In this document: positions 32,761-43,512 of the stretch, one piece after another
Layout of the letters: each line of letters opens with the position of its first letter
Numbering within the stretch: the first letter of the stretch is position 1
Assembly: GCA_007570785.1 (NCBI GenBank)
Contig: ML664662.1
Location: forward strand, 2,295,046 to 2,359,045
Reading direction: 5' to 3'
DNA length: 64,000 nt
DNA from: Antilocapra americana
Lineage: Eukaryota; Chordata; Mammalia; Artiodactyla; Antilocapridae
The notes under the pieces: generated by a model
What the model was told of the DNA's origin: nothing
Seen by the model: the letters and a program-made list of their open reading frames with translations, nothing else
Databases searched by the model: none
Translations under genes and position numbers: made by a program

Positions 32761-34328
32761 AAACAGATCACAATGTTTTCTCTAATTTTCAGTGACCTTT
32801 GACATGTGCTCTACAAAATTTTTTTCCCAGAGATTTTAGGGGAAAAAAAGGTAAATTTTGTTTATTCTATTTTGTCTGGAGTTGCATGCCAGAAGTTCCA
32901 TTTATTTTAATGAGGAAAATGATGATGTATTCCATATGATGTATTCAACCTAAGATGCAGGAGAAACATCCACAGAGAGACAATATATATCAATTAAACA
33001 ATAAAACAAGTTTCTATAAAATAACAACTGGAAAGTAAATAAATCCAATTTGTACATAAAATATCTTGTCATGAAGGTTTAGTGTTCTTATCAAAGGAAG
33101 AAGAGGTTTAATGGTAGTGGTGGGTGATGGAGGAAGGGTACATGGGAGTTATTCTCTATAAGCTGTTTCCTTTTGTTGTCTACCATTTTCTTCATCAATA
33201 TTTCAACTTATTTTATATTCAATTTATCTTACATTCAGAGTACCTTAAAATAATGTTATAGTGTAGAAAAAACACCTCTTGGACAAAGTAAAGACAGAGC
33301 AAAAGAATGCTTTGAAAGCATCGAAGTAGCACACATGAACCATAGAGAACAGTTGCAACAGATGCTACATCTTCATCCTTCCTACTAGGTCTGTATATGA
33401 GAGGAAAAGCATTTTGGCTTTATCCAAACATGGCGTGCAATACAGATTTGTTCCAGATGATATACTCAGACTAAAAACTGATGTGTCAGTTAATTTGGTG
33501 AATGTGTCTTTCCTTGGAATTGCAATATCAGAATATAACTTCTTAGAGTATATTTATTTTTAGCATGTTTGGGGTGAGAAAATTATTATACCAAAATAAA
33601 ATAAGTTAAATAGAGAAACAATAAAAAAAACATTGCTCTAAAAGTGATATTATGTGTCTAATTGCCGTTATGACAAAAAGTCATTAATTGAACAGTCATT
33701 ATGAGAAGTCAATTTATATATTTTAAGCCTGAATCATGCTTAGATAGCTAAAGTTCTTTTATTGAAGCAAGGATATTAGGTACAACCTCGCTGGTATTCC
33801 CTGAGGTCGTCTAGGGAAGGAAAGAAGATAGGCTACGGTTTGATGACATTTTTGGAGGAAATTAGTAAATTTGAATATACCTAATGGTTCTCACTTAATT
33901 TCATCCCTACCCCCAACTCTAAGGGTGATATTGTTCCAGTGGAGAAGAGGGCCATAAGTAAAGACTATCTCATTAAAGTTTCTGAAACACTTGATTACAA
34001 ACATCCATCTCTCAAACTGTAACAGAGGAAGGAGCACTATATTGTCCTTTCCTCCCTGACACCTTGGGCCCTGGCATGACTCTGGTGCCTTCATAATGGA
34101 CATGATCATGGTGCAGGGCAGTGGTGGGAATTCTGGTGAAAGGGCAACTGTGGTGCCTGGCATTAATTACTAAAATACTTCATCATTTCTTGTATCTGCA
34201 CCTTTTGCCATCAAGAGGCAGAACATATTTCTTGATTTGGAGTTCAGCCAAGTTACTGCTTTGTCCAAAAAAGTGAGGCAGAAGTGATGATGTGGCAACT
34301 TCAAGTCTCCTTTCTCATCCTTTTGACA
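32761..34328. other. AT-rich unique sequence, nothing recognised
   Basis: About 1.6 kb without a named repeat. The antisense 90-codon frame at 33891-34163 shows no domain. Confidence 0.45.
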
Positions 34329-34412
34329 TTCAGTCAGTTCAGTTGTTCAGTTGTGTCCAACTTTTTGCAACCCCATGGACTGCAGCACGCCAGCCTTCCT
34401 TGTCCACTGCCA
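34329..34412 (-). mobile_element. BovB LINE 3' terminal fragment
   Basis: CATTCAGTCAGTTCAGTTGTTCAGTTGTGTCCAAC, CAACCCCATGGACTGCAGCACGCCAGCCTTCC is the antisense BovB 3' end, about 84 bp. Confidence 0.85.
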
Positions 34413-34644
34413 TGATAAAAACATGCCTGGGAGAGCCACTGGCCTCACATGGAGCATAGCTGAGTCATCCCCACTGGACTCAGCTTAGATTAGCCAATAT
34501 CTAGCCAAGAAGTGTGAGAATCTCAGCCTAGATTGGCCAGTACTCATCATACTCAAAGCCCCATAAACGATAAATAGTATCGTTGACTGCTATGGAGGTG
34601 TTTGAGTTAATATGCTATGCAGAAATATTGTGGAAGTAGGTAGC

Positions 34645-36703
34645 TGAATCAAATCCCTTGCGATTAGACAGTGGAAGTGAGAAATAGATTCAAGGGATTA
34701 AATTTGATAGACAGAGTGCTTGAAGAACTATGGACGGAGTTTTGTGGCATTGTACAGGAGACAGGAATCAAGACCGCCCCAAGAAAAAGAAATGCAAAAC
34801 AGCAAAATGGCTGTCTGAGAAGGCCTTACAAATAGCTGAGAAAAGAAGAGAAGTGAAAAGCAAAGGAGAAAAGGAAAAATACACCCATTTGAATGCAGAG
34901 TTCCAAAGAATAGCAAGGAGAGATAAGAAAGCATTCCTCAGTGATCAGCACAAAGAAAGTGGAAAACAATAAAATGGGAAAGACTCAAGATCTCTTCAAG
35001 AAAATTAGAGATACCAAGGGAATATTTCATGAAAGATGGGCTCAATAAAGGACAGAAATGGTATAGACCTAACAGAAGCAGAAGATATTAAGAAGAGGTG
35101 GCAAGAATACACAGAAGAACTATACAAAATATATGTTCATGACCCACATAATCATGATGGTGTGATCACTCACCTAAAGCCAGACATCCTAGAATGAGAA
35201 GTCAAGTGGGCCTTAGGAAGCATCACTATGAACAAAGCTAGTGTACGTGATGGAATTCCAGTTGAGCTATTTCAAATACTAAAATATGGTGCTGTGAAAG
35301 TGTTGCACTCAATATGCCAGCGAATTTGGAAAACCCAGCAGTGGCCACAGGACTGGAAAAGGTCAGTTTTCACTCCAATCCCAAAGAAAGACAATGCCAA
35401 AAAATGCTCAAACTACTGCACAATTGTACTCATCTCACATGCTAGCAAAGTAATGCTCCAAATTCTCCAAGCCAGGCTTCAGCAATATGTGAACTGTGAA
35501 TTTCAGATGTTCAAGCTGAATTTAGAAAAGGCAGAGGAACCAGAAATCAAATGGCCAACATCCATTGGAACATCAAAAAAGCAAGAGAGTTTCAGAAAAA
35601 CATCTGCTTCTGCTTTATTGACTATGCCAAAGCCTTTGACTGTGTGGACCACAACAAACTTAGAAAAATTCTTTAAGAGATGGAAATACCAGACCACCTG
35701 ACCTGCCTCTTGAGAAATCTGTATGCAGGTCAGGAAGCAACAGTTAGAACTGGACATGGAACAAAAGACTGGTTCCAAATAGGAAAAGGAGTCAAGGCTG
35801 TATACTGTCACCCTGCTTATTTAACTTATATGCAGAGTACATAATAAAAAACTCTGGGCTGAATGAAGCACAAGCTGAAAACAAGATTGCCAGGACAAAT
35901 ATCTATAACCTCAGATATGCAGATGACACAACCCATATGGCAGAAAGCAAAGAGGAACTAAGGAGCCTCTTGATGAAAGTAAAAGAGGAGAGTGGAAAAG
36001 GTTGGGTTAAAACTCAACATTCAGAGAACTAAGATCATGGCATATGGTCCCATCACTTCATGGCAAATAGATGGGGAAACAGTGGAAACAGTGACAGACT
36101 TAATTTTGGGGGGCTCCAAAATTGCTGCAGATGGTGACTGCAGCCATGAAATTAAAAGACACTTGCTCCTTGGAAGGAAAGTTATGACCAACCTACACAG
36201 CATATTAAAAAGCAGAGACATTACTTTGCCAGCAAAGGTCTGTCTAGTCAAGGCTATGGTTTTTCGAGTAGTCATGTATGGATGTGAGAGTTGGACTATA
36301 AAGAAAGCTGAGTGCCAAAGAATTGATGCTTTTGAACTGTGGTGCTGGAGAAGACTTTTGAGAGTCCCTTGGACTGCAAGGAGAGCCAATCAGTCCATCC
36401 TAAAGAAAACCAGTCCTGAATATTCATTGGAAGGACTGATGCTGAAGCTGAAACTCCAATACTTTGACCACCTGATGTGAAGAACTGACTCATCTGAAAA
36501 GACCCTGATGCTGTGAAAGATTAAAGATGGGAGGAGAAGGAGACAACAGAGGATGAGATGGTTGGATGGCCTCACTGACTCAATGGACATGAGTTTGAGT
36601 AAACTCTGGGAGTTGGTGGTGGACAGGGAGGCATGGCATTTTGTGGTTCACGGGGTCGCAAAGAGTCAGACACAACTGAGTGACTGAACTGAACTGAACT
36701 GAG
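34645..36703 (+). mobile_element. BovB (RTE-clade) LINE, 5'-truncated 2-kb copy with decayed reverse transcriptase
   Basis: The longest BovB here. It covers most of the ORF2 reverse-transcriptase region to the 3' end (TGAACTGAACTGAACTGAG repeats). Visible landmarks are PQDWKRSVFTPIPKK with the following NYCTIVLISHASKVMLQ block in the frame at 35228-35701, the RT motif A FIDYAKAFD at 35614-35640 in a shifted frame, the catalytic YADD at 35915-35926, and a 162-codon C-terminal frame (35992-36480) with GCESWTIKK. YADD and that last frame are out of phase by a small indel near 35990-36010, so no continuous protein is possible. BovB is a non-LTR retrotransposon that spread horizontally between ruminants and squamates. 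It supplies the 3' half of Bov-tA and probably mobilised it. Confidence 0.95.
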
Positions 36704-36917
36704 GTAGCTGATGTAGTAAGAAAGACTCTTTCATGAGCACATAAATAAGACATCCTGAAGGAGCACTTGTAGAGGAGCCCTCTATGAGTGATAGGATAAG
36801 AGCTAGTAGATTTTGGTTCATTACTAAGAAGGTGACTCCTATTAGAATACCCATTGTGCTAGTCTATAGGGGTTGATAAAGAGTTTCAAAAGCATCTGGC
36901 AGGTTATCAATATATAA

Positions 36918-37130
36918 GTCAGACAGAGAAGGAGAAAGAGAAATACTGTATGATATCACTTATATGCAAAATCTAAAAGGAAATGATACAAACGAACTTA
37001 CTTATAAAACAGAAACAGGCTCACAGACTTAGAGTAGGAACTTATGGTTATCAGGGGAAGGGTGGAGGGAAAGGATAGTCAGGGAGTTTGGGATTGACAT
37101 GTACACACTTCTAAATTTTAAGTAGATAAC
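36918..37130 (+). mobile_element. Artiodactyl-type L1 3' end, left part
   Basis: AAGTCAGACAGAGAAGGAGAAAGAGAAATACTGTATGATATCACTTATATGC, AACAGAAACAGGCTCACAGAC and CATGTACACACTTCTA are sense L1 3' UTR. It continues after a CHR SINE at 37384. Confidence 0.88.
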
Positions 37131-37383
37131 TGGGACTTCCTTGGTGGTCCAGTGGTAAAGAAACCACATGCCAATGCAGGGTATATGGGTTCAGTCTTTG
37201 GTCTGGGAAGATCCCACATGCCACAGGACAACTAAGCCCATGCTCCACAACAAGAAAAGCCACTGCAATGAGAAACCTGCACACCACAACTAGAGGTGGC
37301 AAGAATACACAGAAGAACTGCAATGAAGCAATGAAGACTCAGCACAGCCAAAAATAAATTTAAAAATAAAAGTTAATAAATAA
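37131..37383 (+). mobile_element. CHR-type SINE carrying a BovB-identical insert
   Basis: Sense CHR: TGGGACTTCCTTGGTGGTCCAGTGG, GGTTCAGTCTTTGGTCTGGG, AAGATCCCACATGCC, AACTAAGCCCATGC, then GCACAGCCAAAAATAAATTTAAAAAT tail. At 37292-37320 it carries AGAGGTGGCAAGAATACACAG and the following bases up to AACTG, identical to BovB at 35094-35121 and absent from the CHR consensus as I know it. Confidence 0.9.
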
Positions 37384-37590
37384 CTAAATCATAGAAATTA
37401 ATAAGCAACAAGGACCTACTGTATAGCATAGGGAACTCTGCTCAATATTATGTAGCAACCTAAATGGGAAAAGAATTTGATACACAGATACATATATATG
37501 TATAACTGAATCACTTTGCTGTACACCTGAAACCGTCACAACATTGCTAATCAACTATACTCCAATATAAAATAAAAAGTCAAAAAAAAA
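37384..37590 (+). mobile_element. Artiodactyl-type L1 3' end, right part
   Basis: ACAAGGACCTACTGTATAGCATAGGGAACTCTGCTCAATATTATG, ACTGAATCACTTTGCTGTACACCTGAAACC, AACTATACTCCAATATAAAATAAAAAG and an A-run finish the L1 begun at 36918. Confidence 0.92.
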
Positions 37591-38544
37591 GAGTGAACTC
37601 CCCTCCCTAAAAAAAGTAAATAAAATAGGAAAGGAAAAAAAGCAGATGCCAGTATAATCCAGGATCTTCTTTTAAACCAAAATCCAGCAAGATAAGATGA
37701 AGGGGCTCTGTGTGTATATCTCAAACATACCAGGCCCTGCTGAGATGAGCCTCTCATCAGTCCTTGGTACCTTATTCCAGGAGCAGGAGGGTCACACATA
37801 GTTCTATAGCATGCTCATGTATGTGTGTATGGTACGACACAAAGGAAGAGAAGGGGGCTAACTCAGAAATCCATGACCATCAGAGATGGGACCATGTCTG
37901 GACAGCCAGTGAGCATGCAGGCTGTGAAAGCCCAACCTGCAAAATGAGGCCTCCATGATGAAAATAAATAACCTTCAGGCTCCTTCGGCAGAGGCGCTGC
38001 TCAGCTGGCCACCTGAACAACTGTGAGTTGCTTGCAACCAGGGAGCATTAATAGCATCCTTGTGATTCCCTGATTAGAGTAGGGAGGAATATAGAAAATT
38101 TCCCCCTCCAACCTCCATCCTCTTCTATTGTCCACAAATTCTCTTTCTTAAGCCTGTCCACTTCTCCCTTCTCTCCCTTCTCCTCCAAAGGCCCACACAA
38201 ATGTCTACAACTGGCTTATCAGTATCAACACATTAATTTCTAAAAGTTCAGTATTGAAGCACAACGTACCTGTGGTTAAAGCGACCAAGAGTTAGACCCT
38301 CATAGCCAGGGCAACTAGTGGCGTAGAGCACTGACTGTGAAAAAGGATGCTTTCTGTTCTTTGCAGCACAGCACTGTACTCTGGAACTAGTAGCCTGTAA
38401 TTAACTGTTGTGTTGCCTTCTACCAAACCGCAGTAGGAGGAAAAAATCTCTGGAGATAGCAGTGGTGGAACAGAAAGAACACCAGGCTCTGTCTCTGATG
38501 ATCAGAAAGTGAATCCTGGTCTTACAAGGGGTAGAACATTAGCC
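37591..38544. other. Unique sequence, nothing recognised
   Basis: No named repeat or supported gene. Confidence 0.45.
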
Positions 38545-38672
38545 TCTGGTTCCTCAAAGTGTGGTCCATGGACCAGCAGCATGAACATCTCATGAAGAAT
38601 CTCAGGACTCATCTGTATTCCAATCTGCATTTTAACAAGATCCCCAGGTGAAACTGAGAAACACAGACTTAG
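38545..38672 (+). mobile_element. MER5-type hAT DNA transposon remnant
   Basis: TGGTTCCTCAAAGTGTGGTCCATGGACCAGCAGCATGAACATC, then TTCCAATCTGCATTTTAACAAGATCCCCAGGTGA, the two ends of MER5A/B with a deletion in the middle. Confidence 0.9.
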
Positions 38673-38767
38673 GCAAATTATTGGCTTTTATTTTCCACAT
38701 TTGAGTTAATACATGGAGAGAACTTAAAACACTGTTTAGGATAGAGCAAGTATACTATCTAGCCAAT

Positions 38768-38971
38768 GTTACTCACTCAGTTGTGTCCAACTCTTTGCAA
38801 TCCTATAGACTATAACCTGCCAGGCTCCTCTGTCCATGGAGATTCTCCAGGCAAGAATACTGGAAGGGGTTGCCATTTCCTTCTCCAGGGGAATTTTCCT
38901 GACCCAGGGATCAAACCCGGGTCTCCTGCACTGCAGGTAGATTCTTTGCCATCTGAGCCACCAATAAAGCC
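38768..38971 (-). mobile_element. Bov-tA SINE
   Basis: Antisense copy: TTACTCACTCAGTTGTGTCCAACTC, AAGAATACTGGAAGGGGTTGCC, GGGATCAAACCCGGGTCTCC, GAGCCACCAATAAAGCC (diverged tRNA head). Confidence 0.94.
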
Positions 38972-38983
38972 TAAATGCTGTCT

Positions 38984-39119
38984 AAATGGTGCTAATACCA
39001 CATTAATAATTAGTGTGTTGCACTTTTAAGACTTAATGTTTTAGATTAACAAAATGGTGCTAATACCACATTAATAATTAGTGTGTTGCACTTTTAAGAC
39101 TTAATGTTTTAGATTAACA
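38984..39119 (+). repeat. Perfect 68-bp tandem duplication (2 copies)
   Basis: Copies at 38984-39051 and 39052-39119 are identical. The unit begins AAATGGTGCTAATACC and ends TAGATTAACA. It starts about 12 bp after the head of a Bov-tA. Confidence 0.97.
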
Positions 39120-39121
39120 TA

Positions 39122-39317
39122 AAGGAAAACTGATTTGGGGGAAGGACACAGATTTCTATGAATTTTAACACATATATTGATTCATGTAACCACCACCAAT
39201 ATCAGGATATATTGATACTGGTGAAACTCTTTCACAAAAATCTCTTTGTAGCTGCTCCCTGCCCCTGCTTCTAACCCCCCAGCAACCACTGATCTGTTCT
39301 CTGTCACTACAGTTTCC
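39122..39317 (-). mobile_element. L1M LINE-1, antisense (left part)
   Basis: GTAACCACCACCAATATCAGGATATATTG, ACAAAAATCTCTTTGTAG, CAGCAACCACTGATCTGTTCTCTGTCACTACAG are antisense old L1. Split by Bov-tA. Confidence 0.85.
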
Positions 39318-39327
39318 TCTTTTAGAG

Positions 39328-39557
39328 TGCATGCGTGTGTGCTAAGTTGCTTCAGTCCTGTCCAACTCTTTGTGACCCTATGGACCATAGCCTGCCAGGC
39401 TCCTCTGGCCATGGGATTCTCTAGGTAAGAATACTGGAGTGGGTTTCCATACCCTCCTCCAGGGGATCTTCCCAACCCAGAGATCAAACCCATATCTCTT
39501 ACATCTCCTGCATTGGCAGGTGAGTTCTTTACCTGTAGTGGCACCTGGGAAGCCCCT
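39328..39557 (-). mobile_element. Bov-tA SINE inside L1M, with TSD
   Basis: Antisense copy: GTGCTAAGTTGCTTCAGTCC, CAGGCTCCTCTGGCCATGGGATTCTC, GAGATCAAACCCATATCTC, GGCACCTGGGAAGCCCC. Flanked by perfect 10-bp repeats TCTTTTAGAG at 39318-39327 and 39558-39567. Confidence 0.96.
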
Positions 39558-39567
39558 TCTTTTAGAG

Positions 39568-39746
39568 AATGTCATATAAATGAGATTGTGTAATAGGTTA
39601 TTTTTTGAGACTGGATTCTTTCACTCACCTTTCACTTTCATACAAGTTGTGTTTATGGACAGCTTACTCCTTTTTATTGCTGAATAATATTCCCTTGTAT
39701 GGATGTAGCATAGTTTGTCCATTCACCTGCGTTTTTTCAGCTCACT
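39568..39746 (-). mobile_element. L1M LINE-1, antisense (right part)
   Basis: AATGTCATATAAATGAGATTGTG, GGATTCTTTCACTCACC, TTATTGCTGAATAATATTCCCTTGTATGGATGTAGC is the antisense L1 continuing after the SINE. Confidence 0.88.
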
Positions 39747-39756
39747 TGACCTCTTT

Positions 39757-39942
39757 TTATTAGTTTTGTCATACAATGCCATGATATCGCCATGGGTTTA
39801 CATATGCTCCCCCTCCAGAACCCCCCTCCCTCCTCCCTCCCCCCGGGAAATCTTGATGCACCAGCCCCGAGCATCAATCCTGGGCTGGCGATTGATTACA
39901 CATATGATAATTAACATATTTCAATGCCATTCTCCCATATCA
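39757..39942 (-). mobile_element. L1_BT-type LINE-1 3' end with TSD
   Basis: Antisense 3' UTR: a T-rich start, CATACAATGCCATGATATCGCC, the C-rich complement of the G-tract (CCCCCCTCCCTCCTCCCTCC near 39823-39843), CCAGCCCCGAGCATCAATCC and ATTTCAATGCCATTCTCCC. Bounded by TGACCTCTTT at 39747-39756 and 39943-39952. Same subfamily as 1-148, in the opposite orientation. Confidence 0.92.
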
Positions 39943-39964
39943 TGACCTCTTTGTTTGAAAGCAT

Positions 39965-40141
39965 TGGGGCTTCTCTCTACTTGTGGCCTGTGGGCTCCAC
40001 AGCACATAGGCTCTGCAGTTGAGGCATGCAGGCTTAGTTGCCCCATGGTATGTGGGACCTTAGTTCCCTGATCAGGAATCCAACCTGTGTCCCCTGCATT
40101 GGAAGGCAGATTCCTAACCAGTGGACCACCATGGAAGTCCC
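39965..40141 (-). mobile_element. CHR-type SINE
   Basis: Antisense copy: GCTTCTCTCTACTTGTGGCC, TTAGTTGCCCCATGGTATGTGGGACC, TCCCTGATCAGGAATCCAACCTGTGTCCCCTGC, GTGGACCACCATGGAAGTCCC. Confidence 0.92.
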
Positions 40142-40159
40142 TAAATGCTATCACTTCTG

Positions 40160-40746
40160 ACATTTGTAACCTGGATTATTTTTTCCTTCTTTGTCAATAT
40201 TGGTAGACATTTACCAATTTTATAAATCTTTCCAAAGAAGAACTTTTGGTTTCATTGACTTTCTCTATTTTTCTGTTTTCAGTCTCATTTTATTATCTTA
40301 TCCTTATTTTTTTCTGTCCAAATTGCAATTATTTTAGATTAGTTTTTCTGGCAATGCATTCTCTGACTTTTTCTTCATCTTTAGTTCACCTCCACTTCCA
40401 AAGAACACTTTTACTGGATACAGAATTCTAGATTAACTGTTCTTTTTTTCCCAAGACTTCAAAAATATTGTGTCACTTTCTTCTGGATTCCATGATTTCT
40501 GAGGAGAAATTCCTAGTCATTAAAAAAATTATTTTCTTATAAATAAAGCATTGTCATGATGATGTGTCTGGTTATGGATTTTTTAGTTTATCATATTTGG
40601 AATGTGCTTATCTTCTTGAATCTAAAGATTTACCTATTTTACCCAACTGAAGAAATTTTCAACCATTATTTTTCAATTATTTTTTCAACATGGAGCTCTT
40701 TCTCCTCTTCTTCTGACACTCTGATAACACAAATATTAGGCCTTTT
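40160..40746 (-). mobile_element. L1M LINE-1, antisense (left part)
   Basis: AAAGAAGAACTTTTGGTTTCATTGAC, TTCTCTATTTTTCTGTTTTC, TCTGAGGAGAAATTCC, TCAACCATTATTTTTCAATTATT, AACACAAATATTAGGCC are antisense L1M. Split by the BovB fragment. Confidence 0.85.
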
Positions 40747-40870
40747 GGCATCACCAATTCAATGGACATGAGTTTGAGCAAACTCTGGGAGATAGTGAAG
40801 GATAAAGAAGCCTGGCATGCTGTAGTCCATGGTGTCGCAAAGAATCAGACATGACTTAGTGACTAAATAA
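40747..40870 (+). mobile_element. BovB LINE 3' end inside L1M
   Basis: GGCATCACCAATTCAATGGACATGAGTTTGAGCAAACTCTGGGAGATAG, CTGGCATGCTGTAGTCCATGG, GTCGCAAAGAATCAGACATGACTTAGTGACTAAATAAT is the last 125 bp of sense BovB. Confidence 0.93.
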
Positions 40871-41560
40871 TTGTCCCTGAGGTTCCTGTAGCTCTGTTTA
40901 TTGTTTTCAATCTTTTTTGCCTATTATTCAAATCTGTTGATTTAGGTTGTTCATTTCCTCCATCATTTCCCTTCTATTATTGAGCCTATCCAGTGAGGGG
41001 TTTTTGTTTTGTTTTTAAATTGAGTTACTATATTTTCTGTTCTACAATTTCTACTAGTTTTTCTATATATCTTCTATTTGGTTTTGTTATTTAGTCTTTC
41101 TATCTTTTCATTTATTTCAATGGTGTTCATCCTTATTTATCAGAATATTTTTATACTAGCTGTTTTAAAATCTTAGTTTGACAATTCTAGCATCTGTGTC
41201 ATCTTACCATTAAATGCTGGTTCTTTGTATATTGAGTAATTTTGCATTGTATTCTAGATGTTTTGAATACTACTTTATTAGATTCTGAGTCTTTAAATCT
41301 TGTGAAAAATGTTATTTTTAGCTTTAGCAGGTAATCAACCTGGTTGTATTCAGGCTGCAAATTCTCACCAGCCTTCTGTGATTTGTACTTTCAATGTCAG
41401 TTCTATTTTCAAAGCCTTTGCAATACAATTTGGATGTCTCACGTGAGCACAACCCAGTGGCCAGTGTTTGACCTTTACATTGCTCTGTCTCTTTGTTCAG
41501 TTTTCAAAATCTTTGGTATGATGTTTAGGATCACATCCATGCATGCAAAAACTTGGAACG
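40871..41560 (-). mobile_element. L1M LINE-1, antisense (right part)
   Basis: TGTCCCTGAGGTTCCTGTAGCTCTG, ATTGAGCCTATCCAGTGAGG, AGCTGTTTTAAAATCTTAG, TTGACAATTCTAGCATCTGTGTC continue the antisense L1M. The end past about 41340 is uncertain. Confidence 0.82.
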
Positions 41561-41744
41561 ATTCAAGGGATTCATAAATAAATTTACAGGGTCACTTTCA
41601 CAAGCTCCCCCTTTTCTGTAATCTGCCCAGTTTGTTTCCCACTTCCCTAGGGCTCTCTTTTCAGTCAGATAACCATAATGCATCTGTAGCACACTAGTGG
41701 GGATGCTCTGACATAGAATACCTCATTACAGGGCAGTTCTTTCA

Positions 41745-42000
41745 GCATAACATTTACCAAGTACCTACCATGTGCTATGTTCTAGTCTAAACACTTTACA
41801 TGTATTATCTCATTTAACTCTCACAAAAACCCCACAAAGAAGGTCTTATTATTGCCATTCCCATTTTACAGATTGGGAAACTGAGGCCCAGAAAGGTGAA
41901 GCAATTTACCCAAGGATGCACAGCTATACATGGTGGGGTAAGTAGTGGGCCAGCATTTGAACCCAAGAAGTTCTCTTAACCATTATGCAGTTCTGTAACT
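41745..42000 (-). mobile_element. MIR SINE, near full length
   Basis: ACATTTACCAAGTACCTACCATGTGCTATG, TTACATGTATTATCTCATTTAACTCTCACAAAAACCCC, TTTTACAGATTGGGAAACTGAGGCCCAGAAAGG, CATTTGAACCCAAGAAG, CTTAACCATTATGCAG. One of the best preserved MIRs here. Confidence 0.95.
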
Positions 42001-42177
42001 ATAATGTTACTCCATTGTATTCTGCCATTCTTCTCTGCATGCCCTCTACTTTTCACACACTTCCATTAAATCAATGATGTATAATAATTATTTAAAATAA
42101 ATAATAATTTTATGTCAATATCTCCAGAGCAATGATTCTTCCTTTTCAAATTTGAATTATTGTCAAGCACCAAGTGT

Positions 42178-42645
42178 ATTAGTTCCCTAGGGCTGCCATA
42201 ACAAACTACCACAAACTAGGTGGCTTAAACTAAAAGAAATGTATCCTCTTATAGTTTTTGAGCTCAGAAGTCTGAAATCAAGGTGTCAGCAGGTTTGTAC
42301 TCCATCTGGAGGCTCTAGGGGACAATCCTTATTTGTGTCTTCTAGTGTGTGGTGGCTGTCAGCATTCTTTGTGGATATATCACTCCAGTCTCTGCCTCCA
42401 TCTTCATATGGTTTTCTCTGTGTGTCTATGTCTTCTCCTCATATGAGTCTATGTGTCTCTGATCTATGTGTTTCTTACAAGGACACTCATCATTAGATTT
42501 TGGGCCTGTCTCAATAATTCAGGAGATCTCATTTTGAGATTCTTGATGTAATTATGTCTACAGAGACCCTTGTTCCAAATAAGTCACATTCATAGCCTCT
42601 GGGATATGGACATATCTTTAACTCACTATACCCAGCGTAGACCAT
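42178..42645 (-). mobile_element. MLT1 (ERVL-MaLR) solitary LTR, near full length
   Basis: Starts TGTATTAGTTCCCTAGGGCTGCCATAACAAACTACCACAAACTAGG, continues AAGTCTGAAATCAAGGTGTCAGCAGG, CTCTGCCTCCATCTTCATATGG, CTTACAAGGACACTCATC and ends in a diverged AAATAAGTCACATTCATAGCC. Antisense to the LTR at 3949. No internal sequence or coding content. Confidence 0.92.
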
Positions 42646-42664
42646 ATTATATGCTCTGTAAATA

Positions 42665-43190
42665 CTGTATGAGTCAGACTTTTCTCCCATGATATAAATT
42701 CAAATCAGACTAGCTTTAGCAAAAAAGGAATTTACTTGTTCACATAACTGGAAAGTTGGAGGGTACTTCTGACATCAGACATGGTTGCATCCAAGGACTC
42801 AATAGTATCTTTTGATCTCTCCATCTTTCAATTTTTCATCCTTCTGGGTGCCACTTTATTTTCAAGATCTACCATCAAAAAGATGAGAGACCTTCATTCT
42901 GCCAGCATCCCTTTATCAAATCTCAATGAAGACTGTGATTATTCCTGCCTAACTCACACACCCATCTTGAATGAATCACTGTAACCAGAGGAATGGAGCT
43001 ATTTGATTGGCCATTCCTTCCATGACCCCTCTGTAGCTGCAGTAAGTGGTAGTGGAGGTGGGCAGGCAATAAGGCATTGTGATTAACATCCTACCAGAAT
43101 CACATAGAATGGAGATGAGTCACTTCTCCAGAAGAGGAGACCTGGAGGAGGCCAATAATATATGGCTGCTATAATTTCTGAGACTGTGGT
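42665..43190 (+). repeat. Ancient mammalian interspersed repeat, family unassigned
   Basis: AAATCAGACTAGCTTTAGCAAAAAAGGAATTTACTTGTTCACATAACTGGAAAG and GAATCACTGTAACCAGAGGAATGGAGCTATTTGATTGGCCATTCC resemble a common old repeat that I cannot name, probably the family at 9585-10480. Confidence 0.55.
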
Positions 43191-43297
43191 ATTTGGAGGC
43201 ACAGCTGCATTGCTGATGAATGACTTAATAGGTGTTTCCTATGTGCATCGTTTATGATCCTTTCATATACTTAATTAGCTCAACTCAGCAGACTTGT

Positions 43298-43512
43298 GGG
43301 CTCCTCAGGCGGTTAAGTATCCACCTGCCAATGTAGGAGTTGCAGGAGATGCAGGAGACCAGGTTCAATCCCTGTGTCAGGAAGATCCCCTAGAGAAGGA
43401 AATGGCAACCCACTCCAGTATTCTTGCCTGGAAAATCCCCTGGACAGAGGAGCCTGACGGGCTACAGTCCATGGGGTCGCAAAGACTTGGACATGACTGA
43501 GTGACTAAGCAC
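43298..43512 (+). mobile_element. Bov-tA SINE
   Basis: Sense copy: GGGCTCCTCAGGCGGTTAAG, GGAGACCAGGTTCAATCC, GGCAACCCACTCCAGTATTCTTGCC, GGCTACAGTCCATGGGGTCGC, GGACATGACTGAGTGACTAAGC. Confidence 0.95.

Noticed and set aside
35228..36480. Frames of 157 and 162 codons as host genes
   Set aside because: They are pieces of BovB reverse transcriptase in an obvious LINE copy.
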